NCBI GenBank assembly: GCA_002496955.1 | Contig: DALZ01000177.1 | Coordinates: 1 to 13,720, forward strand | DNA: 13,720 bases | From: Euryarchaeota archaeon UBA128 | GTDB lineage: Archaea > Thermoplasmatota > Poseidoniia > Poseidoniales > Poseidoniaceae | Direction of reading: 5' to 3' | Program-made: the position numbers and the translations under genes | Notes under the pieces: generated by a model | Databases searched by the model: none | Told to the model about the DNA's origin: nothing | Seen by the model: only the letters and a program-made list of their open reading frames with translations | Part shown: piece after piece, positions 1 to 6,794 of the stretch | Position numbering within the stretch: the first letter of the stretch is position 1 | Layout: each line of letters opens with the position of its first letter

Positions 1-1
1 C

Positions 2-3000
2 TTAGTTTGGCCGATAAGGTTTGATAGAAATTCCACCAATCCATGGGACCACGACGACTTCGGTGATGGAGAAGCTCTAGCGAATCCAAATGATAACTCA
101 ACGGGTCCGGATTCAATCGACAACGATGATGATAATGATACTCGAGAAGACGTTGACTTTGATCATTTAGAAGAAGGGGAATTCTGTATCGACACGAGTG
201 GAACACAATATTCTGCTAGCGATTGGGACTCGGATAACGACTGTGACCTAGATAAAGACGACAAAGCATTCACGCTCATTACCTTGGATGCTCCCTCAAC
301 ACTGTGGATTGATGCTACCACACCTCAGCGCTTCTCGGGTAGTGTGCAATGGATTAATCCAGTTACCAGCCAACTTGAGCCCGCACCAAATTTCCCAGTT
401 CAGATCAACATCGAGTGGGCAAATAACGGAACCAAAGCGATAGAATCAATTTACATACCAACCAATAATTTTGGTAATTTTACTTACAATCAATACATCT
501 ATCCTGAAATGCTAACAGTCGGCGACAGTAATACCTACAAGGTCTATGCCGAAGTAACCGAACTATTTGCTTTTAATGGCGCAGAATCTCAGGCTTACTT
601 TGTTGGTGCTGAAGCCAATCTTACGGCTAATATTGCGCCTATAGGCGCTTTCAAGAGCAGCGAACAACCGTTCAAGATTGACTTTTGGGCTCATTATACC
701 GCTGATACAGAACGAGGCGATTATACCAAGTTAATTAGCAATGTTCCAATCACATTTACCGTGCGCGGGGGGCCGTTTGGCAACCTATCTGCACCAACAA
801 ATTTCTCAGGTTTGGACAATAACGGCTATCGAACCGACAATCGTGGTTTCGCATCAGTAACGTTCGTCCAAGATGTTGGAATTTCCGGCACATGGCGTCA
901 GATAAGGTTGAATGCAAGTCTAGACAATGGACCGGGGCAAATTCCAGGAGGCTATGAAGAAATTATCTGGGATGATTTAACCAAGCGGCATGTAGTAGTT
1001 ACCGATCCTGTCACGGGCGATCCGGTAACTGGAAATTTCACTAGTTTGTATACAAATACAGAATTGCCTGCAGGAGATTACTTAGTCACAGGACAGGCCT
1101 TACCCGAGCTTGCCGATGAGTGGCCATTCCCATATCTATACGGTGATGAAACCGAGCCAGAAAATGTTAGGGTAATGCATCGCATGAATATTGACGGAAC
1201 GATGTTTGTCCCTGGAACTAACCCAGTATACTATTTCGACAAGACCATCAACAACGGCGACGGAACCTTTGGTAACTGGGCAACCTTATTCCATGCTGAT
1301 GCTTTGGTTGCCGCAGGCTTGAACTACAACGAGGTCTCGGCGATCAAACCATATCCAACGAATTGGGACGGGGACCCTGCTAGTCTGACCGGTGAAGCCG
1401 CACTGCTTCGACCATTCATCGATACCGATGATAATAACTGGTCGATTTCGTTAGTTAACGGAGGCAACTCCAATCTCCCTCCGTGTGGTGCAGTAGATCC
1501 AAGCGATCCCAACAGTGCGGTTAGGTGTGAAATAGTCCCAGAAATGAACACTGGTGAAGAGTTCAGAGTCGTTGGAACGGTTAGTAATCGGACGCTAGCG
1601 CCTTGGGTTGAAGACCCAATAACTCTGCAAATTGATGTAGATGGTAACGGTCTATTTATCGGGCAACAAGAAACTCAGTTCACCTCTAAACCAACTCAAG
1701 CATGTTCTTCTTGTGATGCTGTTTATGATTATAACTTCACTTGGCTGAGCCAATACACTGCGAAAACCTACGGTACTAGAGTAGACTTTACTAACTCTGC
1801 ATTCTATTTCACAGGCAACACCAGCACGCTATCTCCAACCGGTGCATACATCAACATAACCGTTATTGGAACAACCGATTTCCAGATGACTTCAACGCCA
1901 CGACTATACCGTAACACCAGTACTGTGATTCAGGCAAAGTTGGTCGATAATTCGCTCCAACCAGTTAGAAATGCCCCAGTTAATTACACATGGTCGTTTG
2001 ATGGCAGATCCGGAGTAAATTACACTGATGAAAACGGTTTCTTTGAAGTGCCATTCACGATCAACAGCACCGACTCACTTGGTAACTTTACCTTAGAGTT
2101 TGAATATCCAGGCTCGAAATTACTCAAAGGCTCATCTGTCAGTCAGTATATCTGGGTGATATCACGGACCAACATTTCGGTAACTGATTTGTTGCCGCGG
2201 CAGGTTCAGGAAGAATTCGGTAATTTCAGAGTGAGCGGAGATTCATGGAATTTCGTGGCTCAAATAACAGATGACGGTGCTAATGACCCCAGCATAACGC
2301 CGGTGAATCTTAACGGTGCTCAGGCACCAACCGGCGGTCTGGTTGACGTTATCTTTGAAGGAACTGATTTCCAAGGTAATACCTATCGGCAATTGGTAGC
2401 AACCATCGCACCGCAAGGCGCTGGACAGCTTACCTTGCCAGAACCAATCCCTGGTGCGGGTGACTCGCATCTGTGTTACTATGACGGCAACAACGACCAA
2501 TTCTCCGATTGGGATACCAATAAAGATGGAGTGGTTAGCAGACTTGAATCAGTCGGTTGCTTACGAGCAGATATTCTACCCTTGACTCCCGCCAAATTGT
2601 CTCAAGACCCCGCCGGTTTCTTGCCAGATGGCTTTGGTCCGGTGAATGTTATCTTACGGTATGAAGAAAGCCTACCCAACGAAGGATGTCAACCATTCTC
2701 AGATGATTTGGACATCAGGACACTCGGTGGCGCATGGGATTCATGCAGTTTCGTACCAAACAATGAGAAGTTCCGCGTTTTCATGCCAAATATTGAGAAC
2801 GGCTTCAACCTAATCGGTACCACTTTCATAGATGCGCCAGATGAAGAAATAGTCTACACTGGCGAGTTTGACCCACAAACCAATCAGTATGAGGACAAAC
2901 CCATGATATTGAGTGGTCGACTCTATGATGAACTTGGCAATAATCTAACCAGTAGAATCGTTTCTGCGCAGTATACCATGAAAAATGATCCTAACAATCA

Positions 3001-4582
3001 GATAACTAAGTGTGATGATGTAAGAACTGACGAGTTCGGCATCTTCGTCATTGAGTGCGACATTGAAGGCGTTCAAGCTGGGCAAGCCGATATCAACATC
3101 ATTTATTCTGCACTTGATTCTCAGAATAGAGATCAGTATCGCTACAAATCCAAGACTTTGCCTCTGACTTACCAAATATTTTCTAACTCGACACTGTCAA
3201 TAACAGACGTAGGACCGTTTAAGTCGACAACAGATAAGTGGTTAGCGCCTAACGGAACCGAATATTATCGCCTCTTCTTGAAAGAATCATTCCACATAGA
3301 CGCAGTGCTAAAACAAAGCAATGGCGACCCAGTTGGCGACAAGTGTCTCAATATCTATCTTGATCCAGAAGAAAACGTCAGGCCGATTGCGAGAATTAGA
3401 ACTAGTCAGGCATTAGATGACCGTGGCACAATAAATTGGTTTAGTGGCGATCCACAACAGAATCCGACACTGCGTGGTGTTGAAACCACCGGCGGCAAAA
3501 CCGAAGGTTTCCGGGTCTTACGAGTCGCATATGAGCCAACTGAAGACTTGAGTAATTACGGCGGTTGCGCTAGAGATGCTGATAAGTCGCTAAATGGTTC
3601 GTTTATGGACGTTGACATACTTGTTAGGTCGAGGGTCGACATACAAGTTCAACAAATATGGAGTTACACTGGTAGTAACGGATTGACTGAAGGCGACCCT
3701 GTTATTGGTGAGATTGCGTTACTTAGAGACAGGTTAGACCTTGCAGTTGAAAACGAGGAAGTATTCTTCCTTCGCCAATATTTCTCGAACGATGGCGAGT
3801 GGGTTACTGACGGTGAAAATCGCTCTGTGACTAATGAGCAAGGTATTGCAGGCTTTGAATGGGCATTCGACGGGCGAACTTGTGAGGGACAACCATGTCA
3901 GGGATTGTGGCGTATCATTGCCTATTATCCGGGCTCGACATTCTTTGCACCATCTCAAGACAATATTTCGCATGAGATTCAGTGGAGTGAACCAATTTCT
4001 GCTAGTTCAGATACCGGATTCTTCACTCCAAAGAATACCATGGCTTTAGTGATTATATTGATGGCGTTAATAATCGGCGGTGCGGCATACTACCAGCGTA
4101 CTCAAGCAAGACGGCAGGTCCAAGCTTTACGCGGTATCTTAACAGATACTATGTTGCAGTTAGAGGCGAGTAACGAATTTATTGCGGCAATTTTTGACTG
4201 CTACAAGAATTTAGTCAGGCACTTCAGGAAGCATGGCTTCATGAAGAAAGTCTACGAGACTACTAGAGAATTTGAAGCGGCGGTTAGAAAGGCTTTCGAC
4301 ATGGTTCCAAGCGAGCAACTGGATGCTTTCCTCACGATTTTTGAGGAAGCAAGATATTCCGATCACACCATAGACGCAAGCCACCGAGATCGTGCGGTAT
4401 CAACGCTGGGAATGATACAGCAATCCTTGACAGTGGCACTTGGTGAAGGCATGCTAGTCAAGCGATTTGATGATGTTAATCTCTACAACAATCAAACAAA
4501 AGCAGGTGAATTTGTTGCGGCTGACGGTTCAATCAGGCAAGCTGGCATCGTTGATGGCGAGGATTCTAACTTTAAGATTTGA
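2..4582 (+). CDS. Giant membrane-anchored surface protein with Ca-binding repeats and Ig-like modules (5' partial)
   Basis: The reading frame is open from the first bases of the window, giving 1526 visible residues, so the N-terminus and any signal peptide lie upstream. Residues 16-52 are rich in Asp and Asn in TSP3-like calcium repeats (DHDDFGDG, DNDDDNDTREDVD), and another acidic patch follows near residues 78-90. The middle is a chain of beta-rich Ig-like modules, recognisable by a repeated T(D/N)ExG turn and YPGS strands (702-705 and 1309-1312). An EF-hand-like loop, DTNKDGVVSRLE, sits at 838-849 between two cysteines. Several close Cys pairs fit extracellular disulfides. One hydrophobic helix lies at about 1347-1364, followed by a basic stretch and a cytoplasmic tail of about 160 residues whose FEEARYSDH (1447-1455) resembles the DUF4129 domain. 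By inference this is a surface or adhesive protein with its C-terminus inside the cell. The ligand is unknown. Confidence 0.88.
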   Translation, partial: LVWPIRFDRNSTNPWDHDDFGDGEALANPNDNSTGPDSIDNDDDNDTREDVDFDHLEEGEFCIDTSGTQYSASDWDSDNDCDLDKDDKAFTLITLDAPSTLWIDATTPQRFSGSVQWINPVTSQLEPAPNFPVQINIEWANNGTKAIESIYIPTNNFGNFTYNQYIYPEMLTVGDSNTYKVYAEVTELFAFNGAESQAYFVGAEANLTANIAPIGAFKSSEQPFKIDFWAHYTADTERGDYTKLISNVPITFTVRGGPFGNLSAPTNFSGLDNNGYRTDNRGFASVTFVQDVGISGTWRQIRLNASLDNGPGQIPGGYEEIIWDDLTKRHVVVTDPVTGDPVTGNFTSLYTNTELPAGDYLVTGQALPELADEWPFPYLYGDETEPENVRVMHRMNIDGTMFVPGTNPVYYFDKTINNGDGTFGNWATLFHADALVAAGLNYNEVSAIKPYPTNWDGDPASLTGEAALLRPFIDTDDNNWSISLVNGGNSNLPPCGAVDPSDPNSAVRCEIVPEMNTGEEFRVVGTVSNRTLAPWVEDPITLQIDVDGNGLFIGQQETQFTSKPTQACSSCDAVYDYNFTWLSQYTAKTYGTRVDFTNSAFYFTGNTSTLSPTGAYINITVIGTTDFQMTSTPRLYRNTSTVIQAKLVDNSLQPVRNAPVNYTWSFDGRSGVNYTDENGFFEVPFTINSTDSLGNFTLEFEYPGSKLLKGSSVSQYIWVISRTNISVTDLLPRQVQEEFGNFRVSGDSWNFVAQITDDGANDPSITPVNLNGAQAPTGGLVDVIFEGTDFQGNTYRQLVATIAPQGAGQLTLPEPIPGAGDSHLCYYDGNNDQFSDWDTNKDGVVSRLESVGCLRADILPLTPAKLSQDPAGFLPDGFGPVNVILRYEESLPNEGCQPFSDDLDIRTLGGAWDSCSFVPNNEKFRVFMPNIENGFNLIGTTFIDAPDEEIVYTGEFDPQTNQYEDKPMILSGRLYDELGNNLTSRIVSAQYTMKNDPNNQITKCDDVRTDEFGIFVIECDIEGVQAGQADINIIYSALDSQNRDQYRYKSKTLPLTYQIFSNSTLSITDVGPFKSTTDKWLAPNGTEYYRLFLKESFHIDAVLKQSNGDPVGDKCLNIYLDPEENVRPIARIRTSQALDDRGTINWFSGDPQQNPTLRGVETTGGKTEGFRVLRVAYEPTEDLSNYGGCARDADKSLNGSFMDVDILVRSRVDIQVQQIWSYTGSNGLTEGDPVIGEIALLRDRLDLAVENEEVFFLRQYFSNDGEWVTDGENRSVTNEQGIAGFEWAFDGRTCEGQPCQGLWRIIAYYPGSTFFAPSQDNISHEIQWSEPISASSDTGFFTPKNTMALVIILMALIIGGAAYYQRTQARRQVQALRGILTDTMLQLEASNEFIAAIFDCYKNLVRHFRKHGFMKKVYETTREFEAAVRKAFDMVPSEQLDAFLTIFEEARYSDHTIDASHRDRAVSTLGMIQQSLTVALGEGMLVKRFDDVNLYNNQTKAGEFVAADGSIRQAGIVDGEDSNFKI

Positions 4583-4590
4583 AATAAAAT
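4581..4590 (+). promoter_or_regulatory. Possible TATA-like element
   Basis: GAAATAAAAT overlaps the stop of the surface-protein gene. It lies about 26 nt before roughly 4612, where a transcript of the next gene could begin with a very short leader. The match to an archaeal TATA box is loose and no clear BRE is seen, so this is tentative. Confidence 0.22.
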
Positions 4591-4623
4591 TACGTTGATT
4601 TATTCCGAACCTTCAAGGTGCGA

Positions 4624-5085
4624 ATGTGCTGTGGCTTGTCCATGGAAGACTGGAAGAACCTAATCGACCAAGCTATGCAAAAAGAAACTGCAGACCTAAT
4701 CGCCGCTCACGCAACATATGGGCAGGCGGTCAGAGTTGCACTGAGTGAAGCGCAAATGTTACTCGGGGATCTCGAAGCTGCGCAGATAATCGAATCAATC
4801 TATGGAGCCTTAGTTGCTTACTCGCAACAGGTCATGTTGCGCATGAAGGCTGAGGACCCAGAAGTCGGAGGCGTGGACCATGCTTTTAGAGCAGGTCAAG
4901 CGTATGGAGTTAGTTGTGTGTTGAATCACCTCATCGATCAGCTGACCGATGTTGTCGGTGCGACTGCATTGGGTGCATTGGATGATTTTTCAGATACGCT
5001 TCATGATGAAATAATAATTCAAAGTAGAGCTGCTGGTTTGACGGTTGAGTTGTTGGACGCCAAAGGCGATATTCTCTATGAGTAA
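4624..5085 (+). CDS. Unrecognised helical protein preceding the eL18 operon
   Basis: I do not recognise the family. The product is about 153 residues, predicted largely alpha-helical and acidic, without signal peptide, membrane helix or metal motif. Its central part (GQAVRVALSEAQMLLGDLEA, then a run of Leu/Ala/Val heptads) suggests a small helical bundle, ending in a short beta-like tail, LTVELLDAKGDILYE. The start is uncertain: GTG at 4618, ATG at 4624 and ATG at 4642 share the frame. AAGGTG at 4615-4620 is a poor Shine-Dalgarno for 4624, and the residues before 4642 (MCCGLS) look unlike a conserved N-terminus. It lies 106 nt before eL18, the place where many archaea carry rpoD (RNA polymerase subunit D), but it shows no resemblance to RpoD. 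That it is a real gene rests on length, ordinary composition and lack of a competing frame. Confidence 0.7.
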   Translation: MCCGLSMEDWKNLIDQAMQKETADLIAAHATYGQAVRVALSEAQMLLGDLEAAQIIESIYGALVAYSQQVMLRMKAEDPEVGGVDHAFRAGQAYGVSCVLNHLIDQLTDVVGATALGALDDFSDTLHDEIIIQSRAAGLTVELLDAKGDILYE

Positions 5086-5095
5086 TAGCAAATAG

Positions 5096-5117
5096 GCGCG
5101 ATATTCGCGTGTTTTCT
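5096..5117 (+). terminator. Possible terminator: inverted repeat plus T-rich stretch
   Basis: GCGCGA (5096-5101) and TCGCGT (5105-5110) form a six-pair stem (one G.U) around TAT, followed by GTTTTCT. It starts 10 nt after the stop of the helical protein gene. The T-run has only four bases, so it may be a weak or partial terminator, or simply an inverted repeat near the promoter of the ribosomal operon. Confidence 0.3.
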
Positions 5118-5130
5118 AACCCGGAACGCG

Positions 5131-5182
5131 TCGGTGCTTTGATAATGGGTTGGCGATTCGCCAGCATGCTTCAAAGCATCGA
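5131..5182 (+). promoter_or_regulatory. Structured RNA leader ahead of eL18 (12-bp helix with inner hairpin)
   Basis: TCGGTGCTTTGA (5131-5142) pairs with TCAAAGCATCGA (5171-5182) over 12 consecutive pairs, one of them G.U. Inside it, 5149-5155 pairs with 5159-5165 (seven pairs, one G.U, loop ATT), leaving a 6/5 internal loop. The 3' arm of the outer helix ends on the first two bases of the eL18 Shine-Dalgarno, GAGGGAG at 5181-5187. No T-run follows, so it is not a terminator of the previous gene. An element of this shape directly upstream of ribosomal protein genes suggests translational control, possibly autogenous. That role is inference. A competing hairpin is possible (ATGCT 5166-5170 with AGCAT 5175-5179, loop TCAA), which would exclude most of the outer helix. 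Confidence 0.5.
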
Positions 5183-5191
5183 GGGAGTCAA

Positions 5192-5557
5192 ATGAGTAAC
5201 CCAAATAGCAAGACAAACGCTCAGTTAGTTGACGTAATCAACCAACTGAAAGCCCAGTCTCGCGAGACCGGTTCCGCTGTTTGGCGAGATGTGGCAATGC
5301 GACTCTCCAGAAGTCGCAAGAACTGGGCCCAGCCTAACCTTAGCAGAGTAAGCCGCCATGCTCCAGAGGGTGCAACAATCCTCGTGCCTGGCAAATTACT
5401 CGGTAGTGGGGAAGTCTCCAGTAACCACACGGTCGCCGCCTACAGTGTTAGCAATGGTGCTCGTGAGAAGATAGAAGCTGCCGGAGGTCGAATAATGACC
5501 TATGGTGAGCTTATGAACGAAAACCCATCAGGCAAGGGGGTTGTTATCCTTGGCTGA
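5192..5557 (+). CDS. rpl18e: Large-subunit ribosomal protein eL18 (L18e)
   Basis: A 121-residue protein of the archaeal/eukaryotic eL18 family, a structural component of the 50S subunit absent from bacteria. Typical segments are WRDVAMRLSRSRKNW, NLSRVSRHAPEGATILVPGK, LGSGEVSSNHTVAAYSVS, and the C-terminal GGRIMTYGELMNENPSGKGV. Length matches the family (about 120). The ATG at 5192 was chosen because GAGGGAG (5181-5187) lies 4 nt before it and the product begins at the normal place for the family; the in-frame TTG at 5150 would add 14 residues encoded inside the hairpin region. It is first in the run eL18-uL13-uS9-RpoN, a conserved archaeal order, and its last 8 bases overlap the start of the uL13 gene, implying translational coupling. 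Confidence 0.96.
   Translation: MSNPNSKTNAQLVDVINQLKAQSRETGSAVWRDVAMRLSRSRKNWAQPNLSRVSRHAPEGATILVPGKLLGSGEVSSNHTVAAYSVSNGAREKIEAAGGRIMTYGELMNENPSGKGVVILG
5534..5540 (+). promoter_or_regulatory. Ribosome binding site deciding the uL13 start
   Basis: AAGGGGG ends 9 nt before the TTG at 5550 and directly abuts the TTG at 5541. The spacing favours 5550. The site lies within the eL18 coding sequence, so uL13 is probably translated by coupled re-initiation. Confidence 0.5.
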
Positions 5558-6035
5558 GAAGACCTTTGTGTTTAATGCGGACGGCATGATTCTTGGCCGA
5601 TTAGCATCGGCAACTGCCGACATACTGCTAAAAGCGGCGCGCGAAGATAGAGATGACAAGGTAATTATCGTCAATGCCGAAAAAGCAATAGTTTCTGGTA
5701 GTAAAACCTCGGTATTCAACAACTATCAAGAGAAGTATAAGTTAAATCATGCAAGAAAGGGACCATTCTTTCCCAGAATGCCTGACATGATACTGAAGCG
5801 AGCAGTAAGAGGTATGTTGCCATATCAATCAAAGAGCAGTGGTCGAAGAGCACTGCGTAACTTGCGTGTGGAGATTGGTTGCCCAAGTCACTTAGATAGT
5901 GACTTACCCGATGGCCATGAGCGCGGGGATGACAGCAAAATTCGCCGAGGCGTTCCTGAAAGATTTGTATCACTTGGCGACATCAGTCACAATCTAGGCG
6001 CACCAAGCCACAGGTGGAACGGAGGTGACCAATGA
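5550..6035 (+). CDS. rpl13: Large-subunit ribosomal protein uL13
   Basis: A 161-residue uL13, an early-assembling 50S protein. Diagnostic stretches are NADGMILGRLASATADILLK, VIIVNAEKAIVSGSK, GPFFPRMPDMILKRAVRGML followed by PYQSKSSGRRAL, and the late ERFVSLGDISHNLGA that ends most archaeal homologues. The last ten residues or so (PSHRWNGGDQ) go beyond the usual end and are encoded by the DNA that carries the Shine-Dalgarno of rps9, so that tail may be under constraint from RNA rather than protein. The start is a TTG at 5550 overlapping the eL18 stop; no ATG or GTG is available before the conserved region. Its stop overlaps the uS9 start. Confidence 0.95.
   Translation: MAEKTFVFNADGMILGRLASATADILLKAAREDRDDKVIIVNAEKAIVSGSKTSVFNNYQEKYKLNHARKGPFFPRMPDMILKRAVRGMLPYQSKSSGRRALRNLRVEIGCPSHLDSDLPDGHERGDDSKIRRGVPERFVSLGDISHNLGAPSHRWNGGDQ
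6021..6028 (+). promoter_or_regulatory. Strong Shine-Dalgarno for uS9
   Basis: GGAGGTGA is a perfect complement to the conserved 16S rRNA 3' end. Two adjacent ATG codons follow, at 6032 (3 nt after the site) and 6035 (6 nt after it). Both are usable, differing by one Met. Confidence 0.75.
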
Positions 6036-6469
6036 TGGCTAAGAAGAAGAGTAAGGCAGTAGAATCATCAGGAAAACGCAAGACAGCCATCGCAAGAGCC
6101 ACTGTAAAGGCAGGCAAAGGTAGAGTCAGAGTCAACAGCGAACCAATCGAAATCCTCCAGCCCTCGTTGGCAAGACGCAAAGCCATGGAACCACTAGTTA
6201 TTGCTGATGCAATGAATAGACTAGCCAAGGTGGACATCAATATCACTACTACCGGAGGCGGTATCATGGGTCAAACCGATGCCATACGCACGGCGATTGC
6301 CAGAGGACTTGTCCTCTACAACGGCGGCGCTGCGGGCCAAGATGAAGATCTTAGAGATGAGTATCTTAGATTCGACAGAAGCTTACTAGTTAATGACCCA
6401 AGAAGAAAAGAACCAAAGCATCAACTTGGACGTGGTGCTCGCCGAAAGAAACAAAAGTCCTATCGATGA
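6032..6469 (+). CDS. rps9: Small-subunit ribosomal protein uS9
   Basis: A 145-residue uS9, whose C-terminal tail reaches the P-site tRNA in the 30S subunit. Family signatures are SGKRKTAIARATVKAGKGRV, ARRKAMEPL, the GGGIMGQTDAIRTAIARGLV core, LRDEYLRFDRSLLVNDPRRK and the basic ending GARRKKQKSYR, which is the archaeal/eukaryotic form of the tail (bacteria end in KRR). The N-terminus is a short lysine-rich extension. Start codons at 6032 and 6035 both lie behind the strong Shine-Dalgarno; 6035 would give MAKKKSK. The gene overlaps the uL13 stop by four bases and is 10 nt from rpoN, so it sits firmly in the operon. Confidence 0.97.
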   Translation: MMAKKKSKAVESSGKRKTAIARATVKAGKGRVRVNSEPIEILQPSLARRKAMEPLVIADAMNRLAKVDINITTTGGGIMGQTDAIRTAIARGLVLYNGGAAGQDEDLRDEYLRFDRSLLVNDPRRKEPKHQLGRGARRKKQKSYR

Positions 6470-6479
6470 GGTGTGAAAT

Positions 6480-6683
6480 ATGATAATTCCAGTAAGGTGT
6501 TTCAGCTGTGGCGTAGTAATCGCACACAAGTGGGAAGAATTCAACGAAAAAGTCGCTTCGGGAACCGAGGTATCCGATGCGCTTGATCAGGTTGGCTTTG
6601 ACAGATACTGTTGCCGAAGAATGTATATCGGACACTTGGACCTTATTCAAGAGGTTGCACCATTCAGTGCACCGAGTGAGTAG
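6480..6683 (+). CDS. rpoN: DNA-directed RNA polymerase subunit N (Rpb10 homologue)
   Basis: A 67-residue zinc-binding subunit that helps assemble the Rpo3/Rpo11 platform of archaeal RNA polymerase, homologous to eukaryotic Rpb10. The four zinc ligands are visible as CFSCG (C8, C11) and RYCCRRM, and the family pattern IPVRCFSCG, ALDQVGFDRYCCRRM, HLDLI is complete. GAGGTG (6468-6473), overlapping the uS9 stop, is 6 nt before the ATG. The gene closes the ribosomal protein run as in many archaea. The genes that often come next (rpoK, eno, rps2) are absent here; a tRNA gene follows instead. It is unrelated to bacterial sigma-54, which shares the symbol. Confidence 0.97.
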   Translation: MIIPVRCFSCGVVIAHKWEEFNEKVASGTEVSDALDQVGFDRYCCRRMYIGHLDLIQEVAPFSAPSE

Positions 6684-6693
6684 TTTTATTCCT

Positions 6694-6771
6694 GGGCTCG
6701 TGGGTTAGCTTGGCCTATACTTGGCGGCTGGGGGCCGTCAGACCCCAGTTCAAATCTGGGCGGGCCCACCA
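6694..6771 (+). tRNA. tRNA-Pro (anticodon GGG)
   Basis: The cloverleaf is complete. The acceptor GGGCTCG (6694-6700) pairs with CGGGCCC (6761-6767, one G.U). The discriminator is A6768 and an encoded CCA is at 6769-6771. The anticodon stem GGCGG/CCGTC (6723-6727, 6735-6739) encloses CTGGGGG with anticodon GGG at 6730-6732 and G37 after it, as expected for proline. The T arm is CCCAG-TTCAAAT-CTGGG (6744-6760). The D arm is weak, with G10-T25 and T13-T22, a pattern I recall from other archaeal proline tRNAs. No intron is seen. It begins 10 nt after the rpoN stop and is probably cut from the tail of the ribosomal operon transcript. Confidence 0.95.
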
Positions 6772-6780
6772 CTTTGTGGT
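6768..6780 (+). repeat. Short inverted repeat at the tRNA 3' end
   Basis: ACCAC (6768-6772) and GTGGT (6776-6780) are perfect complements around TTT. The 5' arm contains the discriminator and the encoded CCA of tRNA-Pro, so in a precursor RNA the trailer could pair with the CCA end. Five pairs may be chance. Confidence 0.35.
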
Positions 6781-6794
6781 CAATCGGCAATGTG

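Noticed and set aside
3834..4049. Plus-strand open frame of 71 codons inside the first surface protein
   Set aside because: Out of frame with a well-supported coding region covering it completely; no independent signal.
5150..5191. Extended N-terminus for eL18 from TTG 5150
   Set aside because: The added residues fall in the hairpin region, are not part of the family, and the ATG at 5192 has a good Shine-Dalgarno.
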